Source: Uranotaenia lowii
Lineage: Eukaryota > Arthropoda > Insecta > Diptera > Culicidae
Length of the DNA: 64,000 nt
Direction of reading: 5' to 3'
Assembly: GCF_029784155.1 (NCBI RefSeq)
Contig: NC_073692.1
Coordinates: 18,788,126 to 18,852,125 of the forward strand
Under the pieces are notes generated by a model, which made no database searches, was not told the DNA's origin, and saw only the letters and a list, made by a program, of their open reading frames with translations. Positions 22,472 through 33,055 of this stretch are shown piece by piece; position 1 is the stretch's first letter; every line of letters starts with the position of its first letter. Made by a program: the position numbers and the translations under genes.

Positions 22472-24293
22472 AAATCAACAGATCAGACCTACAAAGACAT
22501 AGATGCATATAATATATTGTATTATTCAGAGATATTGAATTACATTTTTTCTGGGCACCTGGAGAAGTCGCCGCCACATTGATTAGCAATACATCTATCC
22601 GTTTAACAGAGTGCAGAACAGAAAAGCGCCGTGAATAACTTTGATATTCAACGTTGTGAAGAAAGATTGTTACTTATCCGAACAATAACAGCTGTAACGA
22701 GCTAGTAACGATGATTCTATCCTGAAGATCTCAAATCAAAATGTTTGTTGAGATCCACCAACTGGCAATGTTCGTTGCTTACTCAAGTTGTTTGGCAACT
22801 GTTGGTTGGTTCGAAATAAAACTCAGAACAGGTTCCATAAACTGACATGAAGATCAGATCCTTTACGGGAAGAAATCGTTGGTTTAGGTACCCAGTCATA
22901 AATATTTTCAAGCAATTATCAACGCGTTAAGTATATTTTTGGTTCATTGTGGAATCCGAATAGTTCGCACACTGTACTCTTACTTTTCCGCTGTTGTGTA
23001 GATGTGTAATAGTCTTTTTTGTTTTTTTTTTTTGTTCAAATTAGATTAATTTAAATGGTTTTAGGTTGCTGCACACGTTTCGCTATCCACTCGTGCTCGA
23101 CAAATCTCAACGTTTATTTCAAACGACTAAGAAGAAACAATATGAAAATTTCGAAAGAAATATTAAAATACCAGTTGACTGTGAACAAAATAAAACATAC
23201 AAATCTTTATAAAATAAAAACATCTGTGAAGAACTTGAAGTACTTTTATCAAAAAGGTGTGATTTGGAACGACCAAAATTTTCGGCAACAGATTTTTTTT
23301 TTCTGTGACATCCTTTTTGGGCAAAAAAGCAAAATAATCCGCAAAACAACTTAATTGTGTGTTAATCAACCTTGATCATCTGATTCATAAAGATAATGAT
23401 TGAAAGGGAACGGACCCGGAGACATCGATTTTCTGTGAATCTGCAGCGAAGAGAATATTGGATGATAAAAAAATGGTTTTATTGGGATGTATATTGAAAA
23501 TAATATATAAACCGAACATTTTTGGAGTCTAGGCATTTAGTGTAGAACGGTAATAATCGTGTTTGCGAAAAAAAAACTATTAACCATATAGTTGTAATAA
23601 CCTCTTTAAAGATCCAATTATTTCCGTTTGTAAAAGAAAGATGAAGTATTTATACCAGTGCATCGCTTCTAGCGAAGAATGCTCTAAAATAAAATTTAAA
23701 AAATTAAACGAGCGCAAGGTTTAAAAACTGTAAAAAAAACCATTAGTAGATGTGATTGATAGCGAGTGAAAGCGAAATGCGAGAATAGATGTACATTTTC
23801 GTGTAAATATAGTAAAGTAGAATCCCCAATCTGGCGTTTCTCATTATGCATATAACAAAAACAACACGCGAAAGAAGCGAAAGTCTTTGGAAATTGACCA
23901 TGAGTTAGTGTTTGAGAGTTAATCGAATGCGGAAGTATAACACACAGATAAAAAAAATACATGGAAAACGGCAACAAATGGCAGAGACTTTATTTAAACG
24001 AGTTTTTAGATAAATTATTTATACAAAACGAAGGAAAAAAAACTACAAAAATTTAAATCCAGATGAATTTGTAATTTAATTTAGTGTGTAAGAAAATGGC
24101 AAAAATTACACAACATAAAAAACAAGCAAGTAGGTACCACATAAAATCATGTTCGAAATTTAAAAGAATAATTCGACAGATATTTTTTGTTTTTTTTTAT
24201 GTATAGCGAAGTCAAAATAAAAGAAAAATATAAAATAAAAATCGATGATAAATTTATTAAAACTCTTGAAACATTTCCAAACGGTCCTAAAAG
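22472..24293 (+). other. Nipped-B 3' UTR and intergenic AT-rich DNA
   Basis: No coding sequence is recognised. AATAAA hexamers occur, for example at 22815-22820 and near 24,216, so the Nipped-B 3' UTR could be short or extend toward the convergent ABHD11-like gene. No repeat structure was seen. Confidence 0.4.
24253..24258 (-). promoter_or_regulatory. Polyadenylation signal of ABHD11-like gene A
   Basis: AATAAA on the minus strand, 35 nt beyond the stop codon. Confidence 0.55.
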
Positions 24294-25421
24294 TTATTTT
24301 TGTTTAGTTTCACCCTCTGCAGAATTAGTTTTCTTTTCATCAGGTGGTTTAGCATCATTTATAAAATCGAGGACAAGATGGGCAAATTCGTCTGGTTTTT
24401 CGGAATGTATCAATTGGCCAGCTTCATGAATATACTCGATACTTGCTTTCGGGAAAAACTTTTTGATCAAAGGAATTTCCTGTTCACTGTGGAATAAGTT
24501 TCGTTTTTGTTTTAAATTTACATTAAACCAAAGAGTTTTTACTTACGTCACATAATCGGATTGTTTACCAAGCACAAACATCGTTGGTCCTTCAAATTGG
24601 ATATCGTCATCCAAGGCTTCGGGAAATTTGGCAATGCCACAGTCAAAGTTCTTTTCAAGTGCATTCAAATTAACATGCCAGCGGGTGAATCCATTGGTCT
24701 TCTTGACCAAATTTGCTAGCAAAAATCGTCTGATCCGTTTATTTTCGATGATCTGTTTCAATGCCAGATTGACCTTAGTTTGTACTTCTTTCATTGTTCC
24801 ACCCGGTTCGAGATCCACGGACTTCATAGTGCTGAGCAGCTTGAGTAGCAGGTCGTTATCTGGCACAGTTGAATTGGGAGCGATGTCAACAATGATGGCA
24901 CGGTCCACCAGCTGCGGCTACAAGGGGAGTAGGAAAATTGGTTCAGTTGAAAAAGGCATTCGAATACAAGACTTACATTAGTCAGTGCCAACAGCATCAT
25001 AGCACGGCCACCCATCCGGTGTCCTATTACACAAGCTTTCTCAATACCAAGCTTCCGATAAAGTTCCACCAAATCGCACACCAGGTGTTCGTACGAATGT
25101 TCATCTGTATGGGGACTTGAACCATGGTTTCGTGCATCTATTGCATAAATCTGGTAATTATAAAGAAATTACATTCCCATTCAATAAAAGCTCAAGTTCT
25201 AATCGGCTAAAATAAAATATTTGTACCTTTCTAACGGGATTCGTTTTCTGTTGTAACACCTTGCACATGACATGCCAGTTCGCTTTGTTCGAGAATAATC
25301 CATGCAGTACGAGAACCGGAAGGCCGTAGGAGGTACGGGTTTTACCGGCACTGTCTCCATACACTTTGTAAGACAACTCTACTGGACAAACTCTATTGAA
25401 TGTTTTGAAGCGTGAAAACAT
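24294..25421 (-). CDS. ABHD11-like alpha/beta hydrolase paralog A, catalytic Ser and His lost
   Basis: Four exons on the minus strand: 25227-25421, 24977-25150, 24547-24917, 24294-24486; 310 residues. The fold is retained: HG at the oxyanion strand (LHGLFSNKANW), DARNHG after the second strand, the nucleophile-elbow context VIGHRMGGRAMM, the acid segment GKQSDYV, and EAGQLIHSEKP near the C-terminus. In the ABHD11 family the elbow is GHSMGG and the last motif AGHW. Here Ser is Arg (codon CGG, 25016-25018) and His is Gln (CAA, 24414-24416), so the protein cannot be a normal serine hydrolase. The frame and all splice sites are intact, arguing against a simple pseudogene. The short N-terminus MFSRFKTFNRVCP is weakly mitochondrial-like. 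Gene B, 270 bp upstream, has the same intron positions and phases and an intact triad, showing tandem duplication. Confidence 0.88.
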
Positions 25422-25664
25422 AATTCATCCTTGTCAATCGACATGGCAGACATCAAGTTCAGTGGATTGCTTGGATTTCAAAGATTACAGAAAATATTTT
25501 AAGAAATATGTATGCTAAAATAGTGGAAATACCGAAAAAAAAAAATTGAAACCAAAATCTGTCCACCTCGACAGCCTGAAATTTAATTGCTTAGTAACTA
25601 CTCATATATTTTCAAGACTATTAAACCATATTTTTCAATAAAATGCACGATTGATTCAGCTGTA

Positions 25665-25670
25665 TTTATT
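25665..25670 (-). promoter_or_regulatory. Polyadenylation signal of ABHD11-like gene B
   Basis: AATAAA on the minus strand, 21 nt beyond the stop codon, inside the spacer between the two tandem paralogs. Confidence 0.55.
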
Positions 25671-25691
25671 TTGTACAATTTTAACAAAGGA

Positions 25692-26802
25692 TCAGTTTTT
25701 GTTCAAAAAGCTTAGAACGATTTCCGCAAACACAGCTGATTTTTCGCTGTGCACCCAATGTCCAGCTCCCTCAACATAGCGAATATCCGAGTTTGGGAAT
25801 AGCTGCTTGATGATTGGTACATCGGATTTTCTGGAATCGATTTTTGTCAAATTTTGATTATCATAAAAATAAAATTATATTTTCATCTCATACTTTATAT
25901 AGTCAGATCTCCCCCCAGCAATAAAGAGCGTGGGTCCCGTGAACTGCATCCCGGTCACGTCCGGAAATTTGGCCACCCCGGAGTTGAAGTTGCGTTCCAA
26001 CGAGTCCAAATTTATGCGCCACCTAAATTCTCCACTTTCATCCGACTTAACCAAGTTGGTTATCAGAAAATCTCTCAACGGTTTCTCAGCAATAATTTTG
26101 GCAAGCTGCAGATCTGCCGTTTTTCGCGCCTGGTGAATAGTTTGCTCCGCGGGAATCTTTATCAACTTCATCGATCGAAGGAAAAGCGGAATGTCGGTGT
26201 TGCTCGTGCCCAGACCTGGCGTTGGCGAAATGTCTACAATGATCGCGTTCTCTATCAGTTCGGGCTAGGGTACAACAAATTTAAATGATTTCATTCATTC
26301 GATTCAAGATGCATTATTACATGTTTCAATGCCAATAGCATCATGGCGCGCCCACCCATGCTGTGGCCAATCACGGATGCCTTCTCGATATTCAGTTTCC
26401 GGTATAGAGCTACCAGATCTGCTATCATGTGTTCGTACGAGTGCAAATCCGAGTGTGGACTTTCCCCATGGTTGCGTGCATCTATAGAATAAATCTAAAA
26501 ATAAGGAATTCAAAATTCTCCTTTAAATTTCATTTCTCAAATCAAACCAAATCCCTCCATACCTTCCGAACGGGTTTCGTTTTCTGGTTGAATGCTTTCG
26601 AGAGGCTGTTCCAGTTGGATTTGGATCCAAAAAGACCGTGCAATATGAGCAAAGGGGGTGTCTGTGGGTCGCTTTTGGTCTTCTCGTATACGTTGTAGGA
26701 CAATTCTACCGGAACCAGATTTCTGAGGGGCCCGAACGTACTCAACGAACGTTTAGGTAACAACCTGAACCGGTGGAAACAAAAAACAGCTCCTAAGTTC
26801 AT
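25692..26802 (-). CDS. ABHD11-like mitochondrial alpha/beta hydrolase, paralog B (intact triad)
   Basis: Four exons: 26563-26802, 26321-26494, 25894-26264, 25692-25830; 307 residues. Motifs in order: LHGLFGSKSNW (oxyanion region), DARNHG, VIGHSMGGRAMM (nucleophile Ser), GGRSDYIK (acid Asp) and EGAGHWVHSEK (catalytic His). The N-terminus MNLGAVFCFHRFRLLPKRSL is rich in Arg/Lys and lacks acids, as in a mitochondrial presequence; mammalian ABHD11 is mitochondrial and supports lipoylation of 2-oxoglutarate dehydrogenase. I start at the ATG at 26,802; the frame is open about 10 codons further upstream but without ATG. Exons 2 and 3 have exactly the lengths seen in paralog A (174 and 371 nt). It lies head to head with Derlin-1, now separated by a retrotransposon. 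Confidence 0.9.
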
Positions 26803-27123
26803 ATTTGAACGGAACGTTCTACGCAGATTCAACGGGGGATGGGATGAAGATGAAACTACCCCAAAACGTCCTGGACGTAAACAGGAATGATGTAAGGGAA
26901 GACGTTAGATTTCCAAACAGAGCCATCTTTAAGTATGAATTGGAACAAGAAAACTTTGGATGTGTCTAAACTAATTTATTTGCAGCGGTACCCGATTACT
27001 GCACTCGACTAAAAATTAGTTATAACTCAATACATATTTTCATAACTCAAGTGTATTTATTTATGATTTGATATTACTTCATTAATAGAAGCAAACATTT
27101 AATATGTACCTTTTTCCTAGATG
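26803..27123. other. Upstream region of ABHD11-like gene B, part of a former divergent promoter
   Basis: No gene is recognised. It lies between the start of ABHD11-like B (minus) and the palindrome 27,124-27,635. Apart from the palindrome and retrotransposon, the ABHD11-like B and Derlin-1 start codons would be well under 1 kb apart. Confidence 0.4.
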
Positions 27124-27635
27124 AATTATAAAAAAAGGTATAATTTATCTTTTTGCTAGGTGAATGAAAAAAGGTAAAAGATGGGTGGAAAAAAAAATCA
27201 CCTTTGCTCCTCGGTAAATTTTACCTTTTTTTATTTTCCGTGCGCTTTTTATTTTCGAAATGCATGATGGGCTAATCTGTAGTCAAGACACATTTGACCA
27301 ACTAACGTTTTCTCTGACATCTCGCGTTTTTACGAATCATCACTAACGCGTTTCTCTCATCTGAACACGTACTCGGCACGTGTTCAGATGAGAGAAACGC
27401 GTTAGTGATGATTCGTAAAAACGCGAGATGTCAGAGAAAACGTTAGTTGGTCAAATGTGTCTTGACTACAGATTAGCCCATCATGCATTTCGAAAATAAA
27501 AAGCGCACGGAAAATAAAAAAAGGTAAAATTTACCGAGGAGCAAAGGTGATTTTTTTTTTTTTTTTTTTTCCACCCATCTTTTACCTTTTTTCATTCACC
27601 TAGCAAAAAGATAAATTATACCTTTTTTTATAATT
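27124..27635. repeat. Near-perfect palindrome, 247-bp arms, 7-nt loop
   Basis: Left arm 27124-27370 and right arm 27378-27635 are reverse complements with no mismatch noticed; they differ only in one homopolymer (9 A on the left, 20 T on the right). The loop is ACTCGGC (27371-27377). The 15-mer AACACGTACTCGGCA spanning the inner left arm and loop (27364-27378) recurs exactly after the retrotransposon tail at 33,056-33,070. ACTCGGCA occurs a third time at 27640-27647, just before the retrotransposon 5' UTR. A foldback MITE, a template-switch product or an assembly artefact are all possible. Confidence 0.88.
27364..27378 (+). repeat. Target-site duplication, left copy (AACACGTACTCGGCA)
   Basis: A 15-nt exact match to 33,056-33,070, which follows the AAC-repeat tail of the retrotransposon. 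A partial copy, ACTCGGCA, sits at 27640-27647 directly before the element. Confidence 0.7.
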
Positions 27636-27830
27636 TATAACTCGGCAGAAAAAGTTTCGCACACACAACTTTTCATTTCCATTCGTTCGGGTGTGTTCGT
27701 TGCGAACAGACGTGTGGCAATATAACCTCCTAAGAGCGTATTTTAAATTAGTTCCGAAGTTTAACGACATTGAATAATTTCTTCACGGCGAAAACAAATA
27801 AACTACTGAATTGATTATTGGAGCATCGTG

Positions 27831-29357
27831 ATGAGTGTTGGGCCTGGTGCCCCAATTGGGGCACCGATGGAAGACAGTGATGAAAATGATAGAAGAGAAA
27901 TGCTTAATACGGAACAAAATGGCGGTCCATCGACCCAAAGAGAAAAACAAAATGGCGGAAAGAGGCGGTTTGAAAAGTTTTTATACAAGTATGGCGACAG
28001 TGGACCCTATAGAGTGATCGTGGAAAGGAAAGAAGAAAAGGATGTAGAAAAGAATCTGGAAAAGAATATGGAAAAGAATCTGGAAAAGAATGTAAATGTG
28101 AATCAAAATGGCATTAATAAAATTTCTGTCGGCTTAATGTTGAAGCAAAACGGTTTTTCCAAAGAAGTGATGGATATAAGGAAACTTGGTCGTTCGAAGG
28201 TTTTGGTATACTTGGTAGATTGGAAGGATGCAAACAGGCTGATTAATTGTCGAAATTTGGTTCTTAAAAATTACATCGCATACATCCCAAAGGGATTCAT
28301 TACGGTGAAGGGTATTATAAGTGGTATCCCAGAGGATCTCGATATAGATGAGCTCAAGAGTGAAATTGAATCACCCAAGGAAATTTTAGAAGTTTTTCGG
28401 ATGCATCGGTATGTGGATAAGAAAGAGATTCCAACTCGCAAGGTAGGTGTTATTTTCCGAAATAATAAACTCCCTGACTCCATTAGAATTTATTCTGTCA
28501 ACATGAGAGTGGAAGCTTATGTTAATAAACCGGTAATGTGCTTCACATGTTTACGTTATGGACACATTGCTAAAAACTGTAAAGGTAAGAAGCGCTGTAT
28601 TAATTGCGGTTCACTAGAAGGTGAGGACCATAGTATGGACATCTGCACGAATCTGACAAAATGCGTGCACTGCAAAAACACACACAAAGCGACCGACCCT
28701 AAATGTCCTGAAAGAGGTAAGCAGGAAGTAATTAAAAAACTGATGGCGTGTCAGAACCTGACTTATCAGGAAGCTCGCGATGAGTTTAAATTAGAAACTA
28801 GAAATGGGTTCGACATTTTATCCAATAGGAGGGAATTCCCAACTATTTATGAGAGCTTTGCTACAATAACTGCTAAAAATGGGAAGCCAACCACAAAAAC
28901 GCAACTGAGAAAAGCAACTGAGCCTTCAGTTGAGAGGGGAGAAAACAGCAAAAAGACCGTAAGCCAAAAACCGAAACAAAGTATCAACTTAGTCGAAGAG
29001 GATAGTTACACCCAAACACAACCAAAGAAGAGGAAAACCACAGGGATGCAGGAGAACAATGAAGAAGACCAATTGCAACAAATGCCAGTACAACAGTATC
29101 TGGAATTGCGAAAACGGTTTGAAGAACAAGTACAAAACCTGGCAAATCAAAAAGAAAACTTCAAGACGGTAATGAGCAAATCATTTACAATCCTTTCAAA
29201 TGCAATGTCTGCTAATATAGAAGATGGACGTCTGGTAGTAATGGAAGTATTAAAAGAGATGAGTAAAGTTCTAGGCCACAACGATCAACTGGTCGCAAAC
29301 CAAACTAAAAATCAAAATGTTCCGATTAATTCAACACAATATTCAAAGCTTGATTAA
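27831..29357 (+). CDS. Retrotransposon ORF1, gag-like nucleic-acid-binding protein
   Basis: 508 residues from the ATG at 27,831. The N-terminal part is charged and carries a short degenerate EKN repeat (near 28,040-28,100). Three CCHC-type knuckles follow: CFTCLRYGHIAKNC, one starting CINC, and one starting CVHC, at about residues 235-295. The C-terminal part is Lys/Gln-rich with coiled-coil character (LRKRFEEQVQNLANQ). Such proteins coat element RNA and chaperone target-primed reverse transcription. It overlaps ORF2 by 41 nt in a different frame, so ORF2 may be translated by reinitiation or frameshifting. Confidence 0.88.
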   Translation: MSVGPGAPIGAPMEDSDENDRREMLNTEQNGGPSTQREKQNGGKRRFEKFLYKYGDSGPYRVIVERKEEKDVEKNLEKNMEKNLEKNVNVNQNGINKISVGLMLKQNGFSKEVMDIRKLGRSKVLVYLVDWKDANRLINCRNLVLKNYIAYIPKGFITVKGIISGIPEDLDIDELKSEIESPKEILEVFRMHRYVDKKEIPTRKVGVIFRNNKLPDSIRIYSVNMRVEAYVNKPVMCFTCLRYGHIAKNCKGKKRCINCGSLEGEDHSMDICTNLTKCVHCKNTHKATDPKCPERGKQEVIKKLMACQNLTYQEARDEFKLETRNGFDILSNRREFPTIYESFATITAKNGKPTTKTQLRKATEPSVERGENSKKTVSQKPKQSINLVEEDSYTQTQPKKRKTTGMQENNEEDQLQQMPVQQYLELRKRFEEQVQNLANQKENFKTVMSKSFTILSNAMSANIEDGRLVVMEVLKEMSKVLGHNDQLVANQTKNQNVPINSTQYSKLD

Positions 29358-32300
29358 AAATAAAATAGAATTGTCACATGAACTGAATATTAAAAAATAT
29401 GACGCTGTACTACTCGCAGAAATCTGGGCAAAGGAAGATAGTTTAAGTTCCTTACATATTTCTGGATATCACAGAATTTTGCAACCACGCCTCACTTCAT
29501 CGGGTGGTGGTGTTGGAATCTACCTTAGAGATTCTTATAATTACAAGATATATCAACTTAGTTCAGATGATTTATTTGAAACTATAGGAATCGAAATTCC
29601 AAGCAAAGGGATGAGTCTAATATCTGTCTATATAAATCCAAAAATAACAAACAATGAACTAGAGACAAGATTAAATAAACTTTTGGATGAGTCAAGAAAC
29701 ATGAAAGGTCTAATCATAGGGGGTGACTTCAATGCACACAATACTAACTGGGGCTGCAACAGCACTAATAGAAAAGGAAAAACGGTATACGACCTCATAA
29801 GTACCACAAACTTATTAATTTTAAATGACGGTACAATGACACACAGACCAGCTTCATTGAGTTTTTCACCTAGCGCTATAGATTTGACATTTTGCTCACC
29901 GGATATATTCAGTGGGATCGTATGGAGTGTGTTGGATCACAGCTTAGGAGGATCCGCACATATGGTAATAGAAATAGAAATCCCACAAATATCTTCAAAA
30001 AATCATCGAAAAATTATTAATTATAAAAGCCTTAATAAGGAAATAGCGAATATTTCACCAGATGATTTTACAAATCTGAAAGATCTAGAATCGTTAATAG
30101 CAACATCCGTGAAACGAAACAGCTTCACAAGTACTCTGGTTCCAAAATATTACTGGAGCCCAGAGTTAGACGAATTGTACAAAAATAAACAGAAATGTCG
30201 AAAAATATACAACGGCCTTGCTAACGAAACCAATCTTTTAACAATGTTAAAAGCTAATGCGATGTTTCTGCGAGCTAAAAAACTATTAATGAAAGAAAAA
30301 CTATCTGAAATAACGAAAAACATAGATCCTAGAAACACTAGAGCTAACTGGAAGTTGGTAAAAAATTTGAAATACCATCACAACAATATATCCAAAAACA
30401 ATGAAATACTGATATCTCAGGAAAAAACTAGTCAATTCCTAATCCACAACTTTGGCCCAACTCAATTGTATGCGGCTCCAGTTGATCCTGCCCCTCAGCT
30501 TGACGAACAACGACCACTTCTTTCAATAGAAAAGTGGAACAAAATAATACACAAAAAGAAAGCTCGATCAGCACCCGGGACCGATAAAATTACCTACGAA
30601 CTATTACGCAGTCTAGACAGAAAGGTAAAGGAGAAGATGGTTATAGAGGTAAATTCATATTTTAACAACGGTACATTACCGGAACATTTGAAAACGATTA
30701 AAGTGGTCCCAATCTTAAAACCAGGAAAGGACCCCAGTAATCCTGAATCATACAGGCCTATATCTTGCTTATCGACTATAACCAAATCAGCAAATACTGC
30801 GGTACTACATTTACTCCAAAATCACGCTGAGGAAAATAAATTGCTCCCGAATCTGTCATTCGGTTTCAGAGCCAAAAAATCAACCGAAGATTGCTTGGCA
30901 TTTGTGACAAACCACATTATGGATGGCAGAAGAAAGAACATGATTAACATTGCAATATTCTTCGACTTCAGCAATGCCTTCAATGCTGTCAATGTTGATA
31001 AACTAGACGCAACACTTACTGAAATGCTGTTCCCTACAAATGTAAGAGTTTGGATAAAAAACTTTTTATGTAATAGGAGATTGACTGTAATGACAGACCA
31101 GGGTCCAGTCACCTCAACTGTATCAACGGGATTGCCTCAAGGTGACGTTATGTCCCCCACTCTCTTCAACCTATACACGAGAGGGTTACATTATACCGAT
31201 CCAGAAGAAGATGACATTGTAACAGTCCAATTTGCAGACGACTTCGTCAAAATAGTGAGAGGAAAATCTTTGAATGAAGCAAAAGCCAAAGCCCAATTAG
31301 CCATCGACCGATTTTCCCATTACAGCTCGACAATGAACCTACAACTAAATGCTAATAAAACAAAAGCAATAGTATTCATACGAAAACCTCTAGACCTGCG
31401 ACTAACTGTTATGGGGTCAACAATAGAAAACGTTCGAAACTACAAGTACTTGGGTGTCCATATAGATCACAATCTCAGTTTTGGTCCTCACATTAAAGAA
31501 CTAAAAAGAAAAATAAAAGATCGCCAAAACATGCTCAAAATAATCGGGAGTATTAAGAAAGGAGCAAACCCCAAGGTAATGGTTCTCTTCCACAAGGCAT
31601 TGTACGGAAGCTATTTAGCATACGGTAGTGCCATCTACGGAAACACACCTAAATCCTATCAGGAAATGTTAGCGGTGTCCAGCAGACAATGTCAGCGAAT
31701 AGCCACAGGATGCACAAGGACTACACCTACTAACACTCTTGCAGCTCTATCAAACGAAGAACCACTTACCCTAAAACGACAATACTACACCATGAAAAAG
31801 ATTACGCAACATTTCAAGAAAAGAGATGTTGTGGCTGAACAACTCGAATCTCTCGAACCGACAGAAGATTTTCAATCATCTAGAATGTACTCGTTCATGG
31901 AAAAAATCTACTTGGCAAACACAGAAGCAGTTAAAAAGGTCTACGAGGATGTAGACATGGAACAAACACTGGAAATTGACATTCGACCACAAGTGACGGG
32001 AATTCCAATAAATAAGAAGAAAATGTCTCCATCCACCATGCGACAAATAACTGTAGAACATATTAACAACGAATATCTCCTTTGGAGAAAAATCTACACC
32101 GACGCATCAAAATCTTCGGATGGTTGTGGTATCGGTGTTTTTGAACCAGATTCAAATATAACAATCAGCTTACGACTCGACGAAACAACAAGCATCATGA
32201 CAGCAGAACTTATTGCTATTCAGATGGCTCTAAAAGAAATACCAAATTTAGAACCAAACAGAAACGTAATACTCACCGATTCCCAATCTGCATGCCAACT

Positions 32301-32934
32301 GCTACTAACTTGCCAAGCAGAGAAAAACTGGGACCAGTTGACCGGTGAGATTTGTTGTAATTTGCAAAAGACGAGAACAGTCCTACAATGGATACCGGGG
32401 CACATCGGTATAACAGGCAATGAACACGCGGATCGCTTGGCCAAAGACGGAGTAGGTTCAAACGCAATCGTAATAAATAAATTACTGTGGAGCGATGCAA
32501 TCTGGAATTATAAAAATGATTTAGCAGTAGACACAAACCAATGGTACAGGAATATGGCTCTTGTTGACCAGAAGGGATTGAAATTTTTTGAATATTTCTC
32601 AAATTTTCCCATCAGACCTTGGTTCTGGGATACTGAATTCAATGGAGAAGAGATCCGATTGCTGAACCGTGTTTTAGCCGGCCATGATTATTCCGATTAC
32701 TGGTTGGCTAAAATGAAAATAGTGGATTATGAAGAATGCGAAATATGCCAAGTTAGAAATACCACAGAACACGCCTTACTTGTATGTATAAAATACAATC
32801 ACATTCGGAATCATTTTGACTGGGAAAATCACCGCAAACTGAGCGAAATTACAAAAGATTCAACAAAAACGTACAGCGTCGAAAAACTGAAAGAAATTTT
32901 AAAATTCATCAAAATGGCGAGACTACGTGTGTGA
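29317..32934 (+). CDS. Retrotransposon ORF2, endonuclease/reverse transcriptase/RNase H
   Basis: 1,205 residues, uninterrupted. Apurinic-type endonuclease at the N-terminus (QHNIQSL, LLAEIW, GGDFNAHNTNWG and a late SAIDLTF). Reverse transcriptase in the middle: the APGTDKI opening, SYRPISCLS, FGFRAKKST, FFDFSNAFNAV, GLPQGDVMSPTLFN and the catalytic FADDF, a variant of YADD common in non-LTR elements. RNase H near residues 920-1050 with IYTDAS, ELIAI, TDSQSA and WIPGHIGITGNEHADRLA, all acidic residues present. A C-terminal CxxC...H...C motif (CEICQVRNTTEHALLVC) follows. No frameshift or stop was found. Confidence 0.92.
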   Translation: MFRLIQHNIQSLIKNKIELSHELNIKKYDAVLLAEIWAKEDSLSSLHISGYHRILQPRLTSSGGGVGIYLRDSYNYKIYQLSSDDLFETIGIEIPSKGMSLISVYINPKITNNELETRLNKLLDESRNMKGLIIGGDFNAHNTNWGCNSTNRKGKTVYDLISTTNLLILNDGTMTHRPASLSFSPSAIDLTFCSPDIFSGIVWSVLDHSLGGSAHMVIEIEIPQISSKNHRKIINYKSLNKEIANISPDDFTNLKDLESLIATSVKRNSFTSTLVPKYYWSPELDELYKNKQKCRKIYNGLANETNLLTMLKANAMFLRAKKLLMKEKLSEITKNIDPRNTRANWKLVKNLKYHHNNISKNNEILISQEKTSQFLIHNFGPTQLYAAPVDPAPQLDEQRPLLSIEKWNKIIHKKKARSAPGTDKITYELLRSLDRKVKEKMVIEVNSYFNNGTLPEHLKTIKVVPILKPGKDPSNPESYRPISCLSTITKSANTAVLHLLQNHAEENKLLPNLSFGFRAKKSTEDCLAFVTNHIMDGRRKNMINIAIFFDFSNAFNAVNVDKLDATLTEMLFPTNVRVWIKNFLCNRRLTVMTDQGPVTSTVSTGLPQGDVMSPTLFNLYTRGLHYTDPEEDDIVTVQFADDFVKIVRGKSLNEAKAKAQLAIDRFSHYSSTMNLQLNANKTKAIVFIRKPLDLRLTVMGSTIENVRNYKYLGVHIDHNLSFGPHIKELKRKIKDRQNMLKIIGSIKKGANPKVMVLFHKALYGSYLAYGSAIYGNTPKSYQEMLAVSSRQCQRIATGCTRTTPTNTLAALSNEEPLTLKRQYYTMKKITQHFKKRDVVAEQLESLEPTEDFQSSRMYSFMEKIYLANTEAVKKVYEDVDMEQTLEIDIRPQVTGIPINKKKMSPSTMRQITVEHINNEYLLWRKIYTDASKSSDGCGIGVFEPDSNITISLRLDETTSIMTAELIAIQMALKEIPNLEPNRNVILTDSQSACQLLLTCQAEKNWDQLTGEICCNLQKTRTVLQWIPGHIGITGNEHADRLAKDGVGSNAIVINKLLWSDAIWNYKNDLAVDTNQWYRNMALVDQKGLKFFEYFSNFPIRPWFWDTEFNGEEIRLLNRVLAGHDYSDYWLAKMKIVDYEECEICQVRNTTEHALLVCIKYNHIRNHFDWENHRKLSEITKDSTKTYSVEKLKEILKFIKMARLRV

Positions 32935-33055
32935 CGGTCTTCCGTCAAACATACATAACTTAACGAATGTCAATTGACAAAAAGAAGCAAGCACTGGCGA
33001 TATGAGGCTCCGTTCCTCAGGCCAATTAAACGGAAAACACAACAACAACAACAAC

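Larger units (their letters stand above)
27648..33055 (+). mobile_element. Full-length RNase H-bearing non-LTR retrotransposon (I-like group)
   Basis: About 5.4 kb: a short 5' UTR, ORF1 (gag-like, three zinc knuckles), ORF2 (endonuclease, reverse transcriptase, RNase H) and a 3' tail of CAA/AAC repeats at about 33,040-33,058. Both ORFs are open, and a 15-bp duplication flanks the 3' end, so insertion is recent and the copy may be competent. The two-ORF layout with RNase H after RT is typical of the I group and relatives; the exact clade was not determined. It sits about 185 bp upstream of the Derlin-1 start codon. Confidence 0.85.

Noticed and set aside
26803..26832. Longer N-terminus for ABHD11-like B
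   Set aside because: The frame extends upstream but the first ATG is at 26,802; the upstream codons would need a non-ATG start.
27124..27635. Simple MITE explanation of the palindrome as settled
   Set aside because: Its ends lack a convincing target duplication, and the loop sequence matches the retrotransposon's 3' flank over 15 nt, which a pre-existing MITE alone would not explain; kept open as a finding.
31220..31250. FADDF instead of YADD in the retrotransposon RT
   Set aside because: FADD is a common active variant in non-LTR elements; the two Asp residues are present.
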